From NCBI RefSeq assembly GCF_004337985.1, contig NC_043744.1:2888408-2952407 (forward strand): DNA of 64,000 bases. Direction: 5' to 3'. Shown here piece by piece: positions 1 through 10,973 of the stretch (positions within the stretch are counted from its first letter, which is position 1; the number at the start of each line of letters is the position of its first letter). This stretch comes from Pyricularia pennisetigena. Taxonomy: Eukaryota > Ascomycota > Sordariomycetes > Magnaporthales > Pyriculariaceae. The translations under genes were made by a program, and so were the position numbers. The notes below the pieces were generated by a model that searched no databases, was not told the origin of the DNA, and worked only from the letters and a program-made list of their open reading frames with translations.

Positions 1-93
1 ACTCCACTTTCGCCTGATTTACTTTGAACAAGCTTTGCTCGGCGGCAGTTTGCGCGTCAACTCTATGTTTTGGATGAAAGTTAGCTGACTCAG

Positions 94-3000
94 TACGTTG
101 GTCCTACATCAGCCGCAAGACATGACGACCCGGCCATTCTGGATGTTTTACTTCGTTACGGTCAACCGACGCCAGAGAGCTTAGAAAGAGCCCTCCAGAG
201 ACTTTCGGAGATGCCATCTACTCCGGAAAAAGGCCACAAGATGCAAGCCGTGTTGTCACGTAGCAATAACAAAAGGGACTCGATGTCAAGTTTGCTGGTG
301 GCTGAAGTCCAGACTGTACTCAACACCCCACCGGAAAACCGGGTCCTTACCGTCGTGAAGACATTACTGAGTGGCGGTGCCGATGTCAACAGCCAAAAAG
401 GACGGAGCCTGTGCATGGCTGTCAAGGCAGGAAATGTGCAGCTGGTGGACCTTTTGTTCACAGGCAAGCCGAACCCCACGAGTTTGGCAGCGGCCATGCC
501 ATGCGCTCTCAACAACAGCGATCCTATGGACCGCCTGACATTTACTCAAAGGCTGTTGGATGCTGGTGCACCAGCAATCGAAGCAAACAGGGCGTTGGTA
601 CATGCCGTTCAGGCGTATCCCAACGATTTGCCCCTTATCAATGTACTGGCAGCAAAGGCTAACAGCTCGGACGGCGATGCCATCACCAAAGCGGTCAAAA
701 TTGGGAGGCCTGATATTCTGGAGTTGATACTTGCCAAAACACCACGCAAGTGCGCGCCTCCAGTGCTGAACGCTGTATTGGCAGAGGCTATGAGCATGCA
801 GGAACATGAGCCAAGAAGTGCAGCCTGCGAGCTACTGTTGAAGGCGGGGGCCTCTGGGACTGCTGTATCCGAGGCTTTGCTTCAGGCAGCGGCCGACGGC
901 GACTTGAGCTTGGTAAAGATCCTAGTGAATGCCGGTGCAAGCATCGAATACCAGGACGGACAGGCCGTAGTAGAGGCGTGTAGAGCCGGGGCAAGCGAAG
1001 TACTGAAAATGCTATTCTCTGGGCCGTCGGCTTCGAACTCGTTCAAGAAACAGACGTTGCTGCGAGGATTTCAGGCAGCAACCGACGTTGGGGACTTGCA
1101 GAAGCGCTGTGCTGTTTTTCGATTGTTACTCGAACGAGGAGTTGCAGGAGATATCGTTGACGCTCAGCTTGTATCGGCAGCAAGATTTGGCGATGAAGGG
1201 CTTGACCTTGTCCGGCTACTTCTGCAGTGGGGAAGCAACCCAGATCATAACAGTGGAGAAGCTATCTGGACTTCGACTCGCAGCGCATTTCTCAGCAGCT
1301 TGAGGATGATGTTGGGTATTGAAAACGTGGGAGGCCAACAGAAGAAGCCATCACATGGGACAATGATTCGATCCCTCAAGGCAAGCTGGCGACTAAGCAC
1401 TGAGCCCAGATATGAGGTGATCAAGATGCTCTTTGAGGCCGGGTTACCGGTCACCGAGGAGGTGCATGTTGGTTTAGGCAAGGCAGTCAACGACGAGAAT
1501 GTGGACATGCGCCTGATACAGCTGCTGCTGGCCAATGGTGCCTCACCCCTGACAAACGGCTGCCAGGCCTTGAGTGACGCTACGCAGAAGCTGATGCTTC
1601 CTGTGCTGGAACTGTTCCTCAAGTCAGAGGTTCCCGAATCGGATGTATCTTGGGCGTTTGGGCAGGCATTCACCGAGGCCAACGCGGAATCATGGCTGTC
1701 CGATGCTGGTCTTGAGGTTGCCAAAATGCTACTGGACAAAGGAGCGGGCGGTGAGAATGTCGCCTCTGCCCTTGTGGGTGCAATCGATAACTATGGGACG
1801 GAAAAAGACGCCACCGCTCGTCGATTCACTGACATTCTGATGAGCTCCTCGGCGAACGTTGGAGCCGGATCCGGCGCGGCACTGGAAAAGGCTGCCGAAT
1901 CCGCCGACAAGGAATTAATCAAGAGGCTTCTTGCCTCAAATCCGAGCTCCGAGGCAATATCAACGGCATTCCCGCGCATTTTTGATCAAGACCTGCCAGA
2001 AGAAGAGACGCTTGAGCTCATCTCGCTCTTTGCCAGAACCAATGCGCAAGGAGGCGGTCTGGATACTGTGTTTGTCAAGCCCGAGGAGCAACCGGTCATA
2101 TTCAAGGCGCTCTCCCGCCATCCGAGATCTACAAAGATTCTCCAGGCACTAATTGACGCCGGGTATTACCCCGACCCTATGACGACTGCTAAGGTGCGAG
2201 AAGATATCGAGGAAGAGGAGCAGGTCAGCCTCTTCTTCTGGGCACTGCTTCAGCCACAGAAAAAGATCAGCAACCCCGTTCTATTGCTGCTCTTAGAAAA
2301 TGGCGCCAAAGCGGATTTTGAGACAGCAGTGTCCAAGGTTACGCCCCTCATGTTGGCAGTACAGAGCATGCGACTTGACGTTGTCAGGGCGTTGATCATG
2401 GCAAACCCGGATGTTGCGGACGTCGCTGATGCAGTGGGGAATACGGCCTTGACCATGGCTACGGAGATAGGGGGCGATGTGGGCACTGCTATGATGTCGG
2501 CAATACTCGCTGCCGAGCCGTCCAAAGACGACGGGTCACTACACAATGCTGCGCGCGAGTTGAACTTGCGGGCGATGCAGGTTTTGGTCGAGTTTGGTCA
2601 CGATGTCGATTTCCCTAGTCCACTTCACGGAGGACGATCTGCTCTTGGTGAAATCTGCCTTCACGCAGCAGATACGCCGTTGACTGCCGCCAGGGAGAAG
2701 GCCATGGAGAAATCCATGAAGTTTCTCATGGAGAATGGCACCGATCTCAAGCTTCAATCCGACGAGAAGTCTGTTCTTCTGCTTGCTCTTGAGTCGCGAG
2801 AACCCGTTCCTACTGCTCGGGCCTTGCTCAAGGTTGGCATGTGGAAACTCATCAACCAACCTTTCAACAACTATACGGATGGCGCCTACACATATTCACC
2901 TACTGAATACGTATCTCGCGTCATGACATCACACCCAGAAGAGGTAAAGGAGCAGCTCATCAGGCTGCTCAAGGCAAACCGTGCGACAAATGTATACTAC

Positions 3001-3651
3001 GCCAACGACGGCCCGCAGCCAGAAGGGGCCACAGGGCTGCCAGACGAGCTGTTGCGGGCCGAACGGGAGCGAAGGGCGCGGGCGGAGCGCATAAGGCTGG
3101 AGCAGGAAGACCACAAGAACGCGTTGGCGCGCACGGACGAGGTGGCGGGGATCCAGAACCGCATCTTGGCCGAGCGGGCTGCCATCGACGAGGCGCGCAA
3201 GAAGCGACTGCTGAGCGACGAGATGAACGCGATCAGGGAGCGTGCGGCGGTGGAGGAAGACGTCTTTGCACAGCAAGTGCGGCGGCAAAAGGCGGAGAGG
3301 CAGGCGGCGCTGGAACACAGCAGGCAGCTGGCCGAGGCGGAGCTGGAGCGCGCGCGGCTCGTGGCCGAGACGGAGTTTGAGGTGGAGCAGACCAAGCAGA
3401 CTCGGCAGCTCGAGTGGGAGCGCAAGATTGGCGGCGAGCGTCTCGACAACGCGAATCAGTTGTCGGCTCTGCGGATCAAGGAGCGTGAGGACATTGAACG
3501 CATAGACCGCGAGAGCGACAGGCGCGTCCGGTCGAGACTGCAAGAGCATCGTCAGCTGGTAGATTCGCAGAGCGCGCTGGCCGGGCAGCTGACGGCTGCT
3601 GGCGTCAATGGTCGGCGACAGATTGGATATATCAGTGGCGAGTTGAACTGA
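94..3651 (+). CDS. Large ankyrin-repeat protein with C-terminal coiled coil (5' end outside window)
   Basis: This is the 3' part of a large gene. The frame is open from about position 94 to the TGA at 3651, giving roughly 1185 residues. Upstream the frame is closed by in-frame stops, and a splice acceptor (CAG at 91-93, or TAG at 82-84) probably marks the start of this exon, so the true start lies to the left. About the first 850 residues are degenerate 33-residue ankyrin-like units with recurring L-L-x-x-G-A-x and A-x-x-x-G motifs. The last 200 residues are very rich in E, R, A and Q and should form a long coiled coil. There is no signal peptide or membrane segment in the visible part. The family resembles large ankyrin proteins of Sordariomycetes, some of which carry an N-terminal NTPase or effector domain, but that part is not in the window. 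Function is unknown. Confidence 0.8.
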   Translation, partial: YVGPTSAARHDDPAILDVLLRYGQPTPESLERALQRLSEMPSTPEKGHKMQAVLSRSNNKRDSMSSLLVAEVQTVLNTPPENRVLTVVKTLLSGGADVNSQKGRSLCMAVKAGNVQLVDLLFTGKPNPTSLAAAMPCALNNSDPMDRLTFTQRLLDAGAPAIEANRALVHAVQAYPNDLPLINVLAAKANSSDGDAITKAVKIGRPDILELILAKTPRKCAPPVLNAVLAEAMSMQEHEPRSAACELLLKAGASGTAVSEALLQAAADGDLSLVKILVNAGASIEYQDGQAVVEACRAGASEVLKMLFSGPSASNSFKKQTLLRGFQAATDVGDLQKRCAVFRLLLERGVAGDIVDAQLVSAARFGDEGLDLVRLLLQWGSNPDHNSGEAIWTSTRSAFLSSLRMMLGIENVGGQQKKPSHGTMIRSLKASWRLSTEPRYEVIKMLFEAGLPVTEEVHVGLGKAVNDENVDMRLIQLLLANGASPLTNGCQALSDATQKLMLPVLELFLKSEVPESDVSWAFGQAFTEANAESWLSDAGLEVAKMLLDKGAGGENVASALVGAIDNYGTEKDATARRFTDILMSSSANVGAGSGAALEKAAESADKELIKRLLASNPSSEAISTAFPRIFDQDLPEEETLELISLFARTNAQGGGLDTVFVKPEEQPVIFKALSRHPRSTKILQALIDAGYYPDPMTTAKVREDIEEEEQVSLFFWALLQPQKKISNPVLLLLLENGAKADFETAVSKVTPLMLAVQSMRLDVVRALIMANPDVADVADAVGNTALTMATEIGGDVGTAMMSAILAAEPSKDDGSLHNAARELNLRAMQVLVEFGHDVDFPSPLHGGRSALGEICLHAADTPLTAAREKAMEKSMKFLMENGTDLKLQSDEKSVLLLALESREPVPTARALLKVGMWKLINQPFNNYTDGAYTYSPTEYVSRVMTSHPEEVKEQLIRLLKANRATNVYYANDGPQPEGATGLPDELLRAERERRARAERIRLEQEDHKNALARTDEVAGIQNRILAERAAIDEARKKRLLSDEMNAIRERAAVEEDVFAQQVRRQKAERQAALEHSRQLAEAELERARLVAETEFEVEQTKQTRQLEWERKIGGERLDNANQLSALRIKEREDIERIDRESDRRVRSRLQEHRQLVDSQSALAGQLTAAGVNGRRQIGYISGELN

Positions 3652-4153
3652 GCGTACCGTTCCTGGTACCCCGGCTATCTACTTACGGATGAGTCTTTTC
3701 ATTTTTTTTTTTTTTTGTTTTTTGTGTTTTTGTTTTTTTTTTCTTTTTAGCGTCCCATTGTTTTGGAAGCGTCTATTCTTGGTTGTGGTGGACGTTGGTT
3801 TTGGTTAACGGTTGATACCATTGGTCTAGCCTACATACTTTTAGCGTTTATTCTTTGGTGTTAGCATAGAATACTACATATAATCGAAACAGCCTTTGGT
3901 TGCACAGTGTAACTATGAGGGGGATATACATACAAAGGTATCTAGGAGATTAGTTGCAGTAAGCAGCTGTTGGTACCACATAACTTGCAAGGTCCTTGTT
4001 CTCAGGTGCAGAAGGAAACTTGACGGTCACGAATTTTCTATTTGCCCTGTCGTGTTTGGCACGCGGCAAGGATGACAGTGCTTTTGGGAGCTTACAGAAA
4101 AGCCATTAGGCAGAGTCCATACAGGATTCGTATCGCCATTTTCGCACAAAGCT
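3652..4153. other. Intergenic, T-rich
   Basis: This holds the 3' flank of the ankyrin gene, including a T-rich tract near 3700-3745. I see no gene and no RNA gene here. Confidence 0.5.
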
Positions 4154-5400
4154 TTACCAGCGGAAACAACCATCCGGGGAGAGACGCTTCCATACTACGA
4201 CCCTGAACAGTATTATCCAGTTCATATCGGAGATGTATTCGAGGCCAACTACCAGGTCTTGGATAAACTTGGATACGGCGCATAGTCTACGAGCTGCCTT
4301 TGCCGGAATCTACGGTTTGTAGTCAGATCAAGGAAATGGGCAACATGTGTAAAAGCCATGTAGCTAACATGGTTGACTAGAGCCAAAGATCACACTGTCC
4401 TGAAAGCATCTACTTCACTGCGCAAGTAGTTCCCTACAGCAGCACATCCCGAGTTTGGGATTTATGAGCACCTTTCAATGCACCTTCCAAAGACAGATTC
4501 AATGCATCCAGGATAGGCTCTGATTGGAGAGCTCTATGATGCATTTGAGCTTGCAGGCACTGCGGGTAAACACTGTTGCCTGGTGCAGCAGCCCATGCAG
4601 ATGTCTATTCTGGACATGAGGAGACTAACACAAAAGCCGTTTGACCTACCATTGCTGAAAATGACTTTGAGGCGCCTCTTGACAGCCCTGGACCTCCTAC
4701 ACAGTGAAGCTCAAGTTGTTCATACCGGTAACTTGACCACTGCTTCGACTGGCGCGATTTACTTTGGATGATCCCATTGCTGATCCCCAAAAAGACCTGA
4801 AGCTGGACAATCTGATGCTCACTCTTCACGGACAACAGAACCAAGTCCGCGGAAGAAAATCGATGAGATGAGAACAAACCTGCTTACTTTGTGAAATAGA
4901 CCTGGGACCTTTCTGCAGGGCAACATCTGTTTGGAGACATATTTTATTTCAAGGGTGGCCACGATCCGTTCAAGCACCTCGCGCTGATGGTTGCTCTCAT
5001 CGGACCACCACCAAACGAGTATGTCAAGCACAGCGAGACAACGGAGCTATGCTTCGACCGGAACGGTAAGCTGCTCCGTTCAAAAAGATAAGCCTGTCCC
5101 TGGAGGGTCAAGTTACCAAACGGTCCATGCAATTTGAGACGTCGGGCTGCCACAATATTTTTCTTCCCCCCCCCTCTTTTCTGCTGGTCACAACTGACAT
5201 CAAAGGGGCTTTCATCTAGGGGCTTGGGATCGCACATGCAAATGCAGCGGTTCCATTGGTCTCGCTGAACGGCCTTGAAAAGCGGCTGTATGTACATGAG
5301 AAAGAAGACTTTTGTTCGGTTCATCAAGTCCATGCTCAAGTGGTTGCCAGAGGAGCGCAGAACAGCCGAGCAGTTGCTCCAGGACCCTTGGCTCCTTTGA
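4154..5400 (+). pseudogene. Decayed SRPK-type (CMGC) serine/threonine protein kinase
   Basis: Fragments of an SR-protein-kinase-like fold appear in the right order on the plus strand, but in shifting frames with stops. Near 4154-4285 there is a stretch with YYP-x-H-I-G-D-V-F and the glycine-rich start KLGYG, followed at once by a TAG. Around 4350-4380 a relic intron with a GCTAAC branch site and TAG end is visible. At 4580-4770 are the N-lobe to catalytic-loop remains, including LPLLKMTLRRLL and LDLLHS. The catalytic HxD motif is lost: HTG replaces HTD. The DFG and APE segments are largely missing. At 4970-5070 the SRPK-typical HLALMVALIGPPPNEY follows, and at 5300-5400 the C-terminal LKWLPEERRTAEQLLQDPW. 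SRPKs phosphorylate SR splicing factors, and Sordariomycetes carry many expanded and decaying copies. This copy cannot encode an active kinase. Confidence 0.85.
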
Positions 5401-5634
5401 TACTTCCAACAAGCATTACTGGAGCAGGAGCTGCTCTTATGCGTATTCTGTCCCTTTTGTGCAATGGAGTAAAACTCAGTGTATACAGTTTTTATCCCGG
5501 GCGAAATATCCAGAACTCGGCAAGAGGAGACTTCTAATGTCGGCTCCTCAAACAAACTATCCCGTGCAGCATTACTGTTATCATACATATACATATGTAA
5601 TATTTGGCAATAAAATTACAATCCCAATTCATCG

Positions 5635-7377
5635 TTAGGTCAGCCACTCGAGAGAAACATCATCTTCGACTCGCACGGTGGTATCCTCGGTCACCCGCCA
5701 CAGAGCTGAGGATTTGTGCCACTTCCAAGCAAGCCAAGATATCGAGATCACCATCGCAGCTCCGCCGATGCCCGTTGCGGAACCCCAAAAGGCCTCGACG
5801 TCGTAGTGTTCCTTGTAGAAGTCGGCCTTCATAAAGTCCATGTAGCCGCCAAAGGGCTTCCGCCCAAAGACGCTCGTCTTGCACACGCAGCTGTTGAGCC
5901 CGCCAAACGACTGCACCAGCATTATGGCGAAGAGGATGGCGGCGGCGAGCAGGTTCGGCACGATCATCAGGTTGCGCACTGTGGGGTTGGGCTCCTGAAA
6001 CACGCCGAGGATCAGCCACGAGGGGAGGACCAGCAGCCACCAGGAGAGGTACAGCAGCGAGCGGCAGCCCAGGCCCTGCGTCGGCGTGTTGAACGACACC
6101 ATGAATGCCATGCTGAAACTGGTGCTCACTATGGCCTGGCTGACAAGCCACACCGCTACCCACCCCCACGGCCGCTCCGTCAGCCTGACCCGGAATTTCT
6201 CATGTCCCTCGTCAACCGACAGGTCGGGGACATCTAGCGTCGCATCCTTGGGATTCACAATCATGTCGAGGACCGTGTCGGCGATGCCGCAGTAGCGCAG
6301 GGTGCGCCCCTGCCCCATGTACTCGCCAATGTCAAACTCCCCCGTCTCGTCGGCGGCCTCCTGATCGCCGCGCTGCGCACGCCACAATGCCAGCGGCAGG
6401 CTCGGCAGCACCGTCGTCGGCAGCAGCCTGTCGATGTTGAACAGCCACCTCTGGATCAGTTCGCTGCACCGGGTGGCCGAGGTCGGGTTGCGGTCGATGA
6501 CGGTCGCGAAGAGCATGACGGGCACCCAAGATAGGAGCAGGCCGAGGGCGAGCGAGTGGGCCGTCGTGTTGTCGCCGATGTCGGCGAAAGAGATTACTAT
6601 CGAAAAGGCAAACGCCATGCCGAACCAGCCGATGCTGATGAAGATGGGATAAACCCCCTTGCGCCTCTGGAGACGCAGTTGGAATGCGAGGTGCTGGTTC
6701 AGGTTGGCGAGTGTGCTGCGTTGTTTTTCCGAGATCAACCCGGGCCTGAAATAGGGGTATAGAATGCCCTTGAGGAGGGCCGAGTCACGCCGCAGGTCGG
6801 AGTCGGCTTGTTCAGGTCGCGGGTGCTTGTGCCGTGGGTACTCGTACTGGTTAATGCAGCTGAGGATGTACAGGGCCTCACGTATCTCGTCTCTCCTCCC
6901 GGGGAGCTTGAAGAGGCCAGGCTTGACGGCGCACTTGTGGATCAGCACGATGTTCCAAAACGTGGTCGTCATGGCGGCGGCTGGAGCGCCGACCCAGTTC
7001 CCAAAAGCAGCCAGGTTCTTTCTCCAGCGGATCGACAACGACTCGTACGGGAGCTGGCTCATCAGAGCGATGGCTGGAAGCACCCACGTCGTCATGATCT
7101 GGAAGGCGTCGATCACGGTGTTGTATTGGGGGTCTGGGCCGCAGAACTCCTCACAGCCTGCGCGGGTGAGAACGATTTGTGGCTTGGCTGACTTGTTCTT
7201 GAGGCCATACAAGTCATCTTGCCAGAACCATGTGTGCCACATGGGATCTGTTTTGTTCATGGTCATGTATTCTCTGAAGGCCTCACCGTAGCACTTGGTA
7301 AAATTTGCGCTAGACGAGGAGACGGCTTTTACCAACAGGCTACTCCAGAGCCACAAAATGAAGTGTGCTCTGCCCAT
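5635..7377 (-). CDS. Uncharacterised polytopic membrane protein, 580 aa
   Basis: Single-exon gene on the minus strand, ATG at 7377, TAA at 5635-5637. The first about 20 residues look like a signal peptide. A Cys-containing N-terminal lumenal or extracellular region with possible N-glycosylation sites (NFT, NKT, NKS) follows. About eight hydrophobic segments are visible near residues 92-109, 124-147, 242-264, 273-295, 404-428, 440-461, 470-491 and 530-552. The long loop between the second and third pairs (about 150-240) is basic, and the loop at 296-400 is polar. I recognise no transporter or enzyme motif. The layout resembles uncharacterised fungal-specific membrane proteins. Codon use and GC content match the neighbours. 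Its start faces the 3' end of QNS1, so the two genes share orientation but not an obvious promoter. Confidence 0.8.
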   Translation of the reverse strand: MGRAHFILWLWSSLLVKAVSSSSANFTKCYGEAFREYMTMNKTDPMWHTWFWQDDLYGLKNKSAKPQIVLTRAGCEEFCGPDPQYNTVIDAFQIMTTWVLPAIALMSQLPYESLSIRWRKNLAAFGNWVGAPAAAMTTTFWNIVLIHKCAVKPGLFKLPGRRDEIREALYILSCINQYEYPRHKHPRPEQADSDLRRDSALLKGILYPYFRPGLISEKQRSTLANLNQHLAFQLRLQRRKGVYPIFISIGWFGMAFAFSIVISFADIGDNTTAHSLALGLLLSWVPVMLFATVIDRNPTSATRCSELIQRWLFNIDRLLPTTVLPSLPLALWRAQRGDQEAADETGEFDIGEYMGQGRTLRYCGIADTVLDMIVNPKDATLDVPDLSVDEGHEKFRVRLTERPWGWVAVWLVSQAIVSTSFSMAFMVSFNTPTQGLGCRSLLYLSWWLLVLPSWLILGVFQEPNPTVRNLMIVPNLLAAAILFAIMLVQSFGGLNSCVCKTSVFGRKPFGGYMDFMKADFYKEHYDVEAFWGSATGIGGAAMVISISWLAWKWHKSSALWRVTEDTTVRVEDDVSLEWLT

Positions 7378-8265
7378 TGCGGCAAGCCCAAGTCACTCTT
7401 TTTTTTTCTTTTTTTTTCTTTTTTTGTTGTAAGTCAATATAAGGGCGCATACAGCCGTGTTGCACAAGTTGCCATACCAAACAACAGAAGTGCGACGTGG
7501 ACAGTCTTTATCATTCAGCAGTGCCTCCTCATGTACACCCTCCCTGCTTCACAATAGCCAGCGAGGGGAACCGAGGGCAACCTTTTCGGGTCTCCTTGAA
7601 CCTTTGCGTACGTTCGACCCGGCGCCCAAGTAGGCAATCACTTGATACGTCATTGGAAACGAACTGAGTCACCGGACCCCGGATTTCAGGTATCTCTCCA
7701 TCCTTACGAGATTGCGGCGCCTAGATCAGAGACGCGCAACCTGGAGCACATGCACGCCTGAAAACGCGCGAGTTGAGGCTGAAAAGTTTGGGGTTACACC
7801 ACTTAAGCAGCGTCGTTTCCCATTGGATATCGGCTCTCGCTTAGCCCTTTGAAGCAGGGCGATTGGCCAGGCGTGCTTGCGGTATTGTTCAGCTTGAGGG
7901 AAGAAAGATCAAGAGACGTCTCTGACGCAAGGAACAAAGAGAAAACACTGCAAAACAACAGTCAATAAGAGAAGGCATTGGCGAGCTGTGAATGAAGCGA
8001 ACCATTTTCAAGGCAACAGACTCTGATAGGCTGAGCGCCCAGAGTCTAGATTTAGTTATAGAAATTCAACTGATAAGGCGTAGAGAACACATTCACCTCA
8101 ACAAACAAACCACGCCCCCTCCGCAGCTCGCGTCTATCCTTGGCAACTTTGGTCCAGCCAATAAAGCGTAGGAAGCATTGCGAGCTGTTGAGAAAGCTTT
8201 ACTCTGCTACTGAGAGCCGCAATGGACGAATGATTGAAACGATTATCAGCCTCAATATTTGTGGG
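7378..8265. other. Intergenic: promoter side of the 580-aa membrane protein gene
   Basis: A T-rich tract (7398-7428) lies just upstream of the membrane-protein start. The rest of this 0.9-kb gap is unremarkable. I found no ORF, tRNA or repeat that I can support. Confidence 0.4.
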
Positions 8266-10973
8266 TCACTTGGACATGGCCTTCTCCATTTCCTCGACAT
8301 GTTTCCTAATCTTGTTAAACTGCCATGGCCAGTTAACGACGTAGAGGAACGGGCGCAAACTGATACACACCAACTAGTCAGTAAACTCTCAGGTATCATA
8401 TTATCATGTGGTATCATAAGCATTCAAAAGACTCACTCGTGTCTGTTGTCGTCGGGGTTATACGCGGACAAGTGGACGCTGGGGGTAATGATGGTAGCCT
8501 TGTGTCGGTTGATTGCGTAGAACCTAAAGAAAAGAAACACCTTCTCTGCAATCTCGCGAGGACCGAAGCCAGGACGTTCCTTCCATTGGCTGAGGAGGCG
8601 CAGGTACGCCGACCACGGGCCTAGCTTGTCAACCTTGCGGAGAATCCCCTGTTGTGAGCTTTGGGTTAGTGCTGATTACTCAAGCCATCTGGCCTCGAAA
8701 ACACCTACAAAGTCCGACAGTTCCGAATAGGTCAAACCCATTTCCACCTCATCGGCTTGAACTCCGGCCGAGAGGGGAAGCAACTCAGCCGATGGGATCG
8801 CATCGATGAACTCGGTCATGATGCTCAGATCCCACTTGTCGCGTGCCCAGCGCTGGAAGTCCTTGGCATCGTTTTTGGATATCGACCCCAGCGGCGCAAG
8901 GTCAGCGGAGCTGGCATCGTACTTGGTATAGTATCCACGAAGGTTCTCGTCGACGTTGCCCGATCCTAGGACAAGCAATGAAGCACCAGCTCGCGGAAGG
9001 CCGCGAGCCTGTGTGGACAGCTGCGCAAGCTCATAAGATACCACGAGTCGATTTCTGGCCTGAATGTTCTGCTTGGCCAGGTTTTCACTGTTGGTGCCCC
9101 CTTCGATCGCATACTTGGGCTTGAAGCCACCGAGCGCGCTTGCGATGATGGATTCGTGGGCCTGAACAGCGTTATCGATGTTAATGTCGGTGTGGTAAGC
9201 GCCAAGGCGTTCCGCCAGTCTCTTTGCCCTCGATCGAGTTTCGTCTGAGCTGTTGACTGTGCCCATAAAGCACGTGTGGAGCAGCTTGCCGACAATCTCC
9301 TCTGCTGACTCGGGTACATAGTCTTTGATGCCCGTGACTTTGCGCAAATCGTTAAGTGTGTTCTCTTCGCCGTTCTTGATCGAGAGCAAGACCAGTTTGG
9401 CCATGCCATAGACAAACAGAGCAACAGACGAGCTGTCAAGTCCTCCAGATAACGCCAGGAAAAAGCCAGCACCCGAGCTGCGAACTAAATACTGCCACAG
9501 ATACACCGAGGTGGCCATGTGAATTTCTTCCATAGGATCCAGGATGCGAATAGGAATTTCCGAAGCGATCACCTTGTTCGATCTGAAGATTTCCTCACTT
9601 GGCCGGGCCAGCTCAATGTCACAGTCGATTCGAGGATACTCGGGTTGACGGGCGGCTTGCACGTTTCGGCTGGCACTAGTCCTATAGCTCCGGACTCGTT
9701 CAAGGTCGACAGTGGCGACAGTGACTTCTACAGGGAGCAGCGAGAACTGTGATGACTGAGCCAAAACCTCGCCGTTCTGGATGATCATGCTGCTTCCATC
9801 GCTAAATCATCCATATATGTGAGTAACATGTTGTACTCCAAACAGCTTTAGATCCGGAGGGACTTACAAGAGCATTCTCGCCTCGCCATCGATTCCAGAA
9901 GCATTCGCATATACATATAGTCCGCCATTGCTACGTGTTGAGTTCGATATGAGGTTCAGACGCGTACCAAGCTTACGAAGCTCGGCGTGCGAGGCACTGG
10001 AGTTCTATGATAAGTTATGAATTTTAGTGATCCTGTGCCAATGCTATTCCGACACATTTTCCAAGTAAAAAAAAAGCTCTCAAAGTGGGATGACTTACAA
10101 GAATGATTTCAGCGCCGTTGACTTCGCGCGTGTGAGGTCAGCTTATGTTCGGTCGGTGAGGGCAGACTAGGTGACCAAATAATCAAGGTCTGGGGTGTAC
10201 ATACGGCCACTGAAAATCGATGGATTCCTAGGAACAAATAGCTCCTCGCAAGTCTCGCAGGTCACAGAAGTATCCGGAGTGTCGAGGATGAAGTCACCAA
10301 TGGGAACAGTGGTTTGCCCGGTGACATCCCGTACAACTTTGTGGAGCTTGTGTGTCTCAACCTGCCGCTCTTTAACCCATGCAGTGAAGTGACGGGGCTC
10401 ACGGTAGAGGCCATCTCCGGCAAGTGCTGTCAGGTTATTGTTTCAGTAATGAGTTCCTCAAAGAGCTACAAGCCGTCAAAGAACACGAACGAACCTTGCT
10501 TTGCCCGAATTGCGTATATCTTCTTGTATGTACAAAGCACTCGACAGTTGTACTGCACGTTGCGGGTCTTGACACCCAGCCCTAGGTCAACAAGCATGTC
10601 CTTGCAAACAGGGTCTGAGATAATCTCAGCCAAGACCTCCCAGCTGTGCAGTTCGGTATCGCCCTATATGTGTTCACGTTGTTTGTTTTTTCAGTTGATT
10701 GAAGCTCTGCCTGTCTGAGCCAGAAAAGAGTGGAAAAGTTGCGTTATCCATCTCAGAGCTCTTTTCAAGACTCTGATCAGGCGCCTCAGCCAAACGTACT
10801 TCAAGATGATGGTCGAGACATCCATATCCTGGAATCTCCAATTCCGGGCCCGTACGCAGAGTTGCACCTTTCTCTTTGGCAAGCTTGATAGACTCTAGAA
10901 TACGATCTCTATTGCCCACAAAGTCAAGCGGAACACTTGGTAGTGTCGCCGCAGCGACAGTCACGAATCTCAT
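8266..10973 (-). CDS. QNS1: Glutamine-dependent NAD+ synthetase
   Basis: This enzyme makes NAD+ from nicotinic acid adenine dinucleotide, ATP and glutamine, the last step of both NAD pathways, in cytosol and nucleus. My exon model is 10973-10800, 10663-10495, 10426-10205, 10121-10099 (23 nt), 10004-9868, 9801-8709, 8648-8437 and 8359-8266. All junctions are GT-AG and in frame, giving 707 aa, close to the yeast enzyme. The N-terminal nitrilase-type glutaminase domain has the triad Glu44 (PEL motif), a Lys near 113 (RAKQ) and the nucleophile Cys174 (ETCEEL). The C-terminal synthetase domain has the PP-loop SGGLDSS at about 360-366 and later [12 protein letters not shown] and GSGNVDE. The start at 10973 is chosen because [12 protein letters not shown] matches the family's N-terminus; the longer in-frame leader does not. 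It is divergent from DBP10. Confidence 0.95.

Noticed and set aside
2929..3549. 206-codon minus-strand frame
   Set aside because: A mirror of the E/R/A/Q-rich coiled-coil coding sequence of the ankyrin gene. No domain.
7590..7650. GTTCGACCC resembling a tRNA B box
   Set aside because: The flanking bases do not form a T-arm or acceptor stem and no A box is in place.
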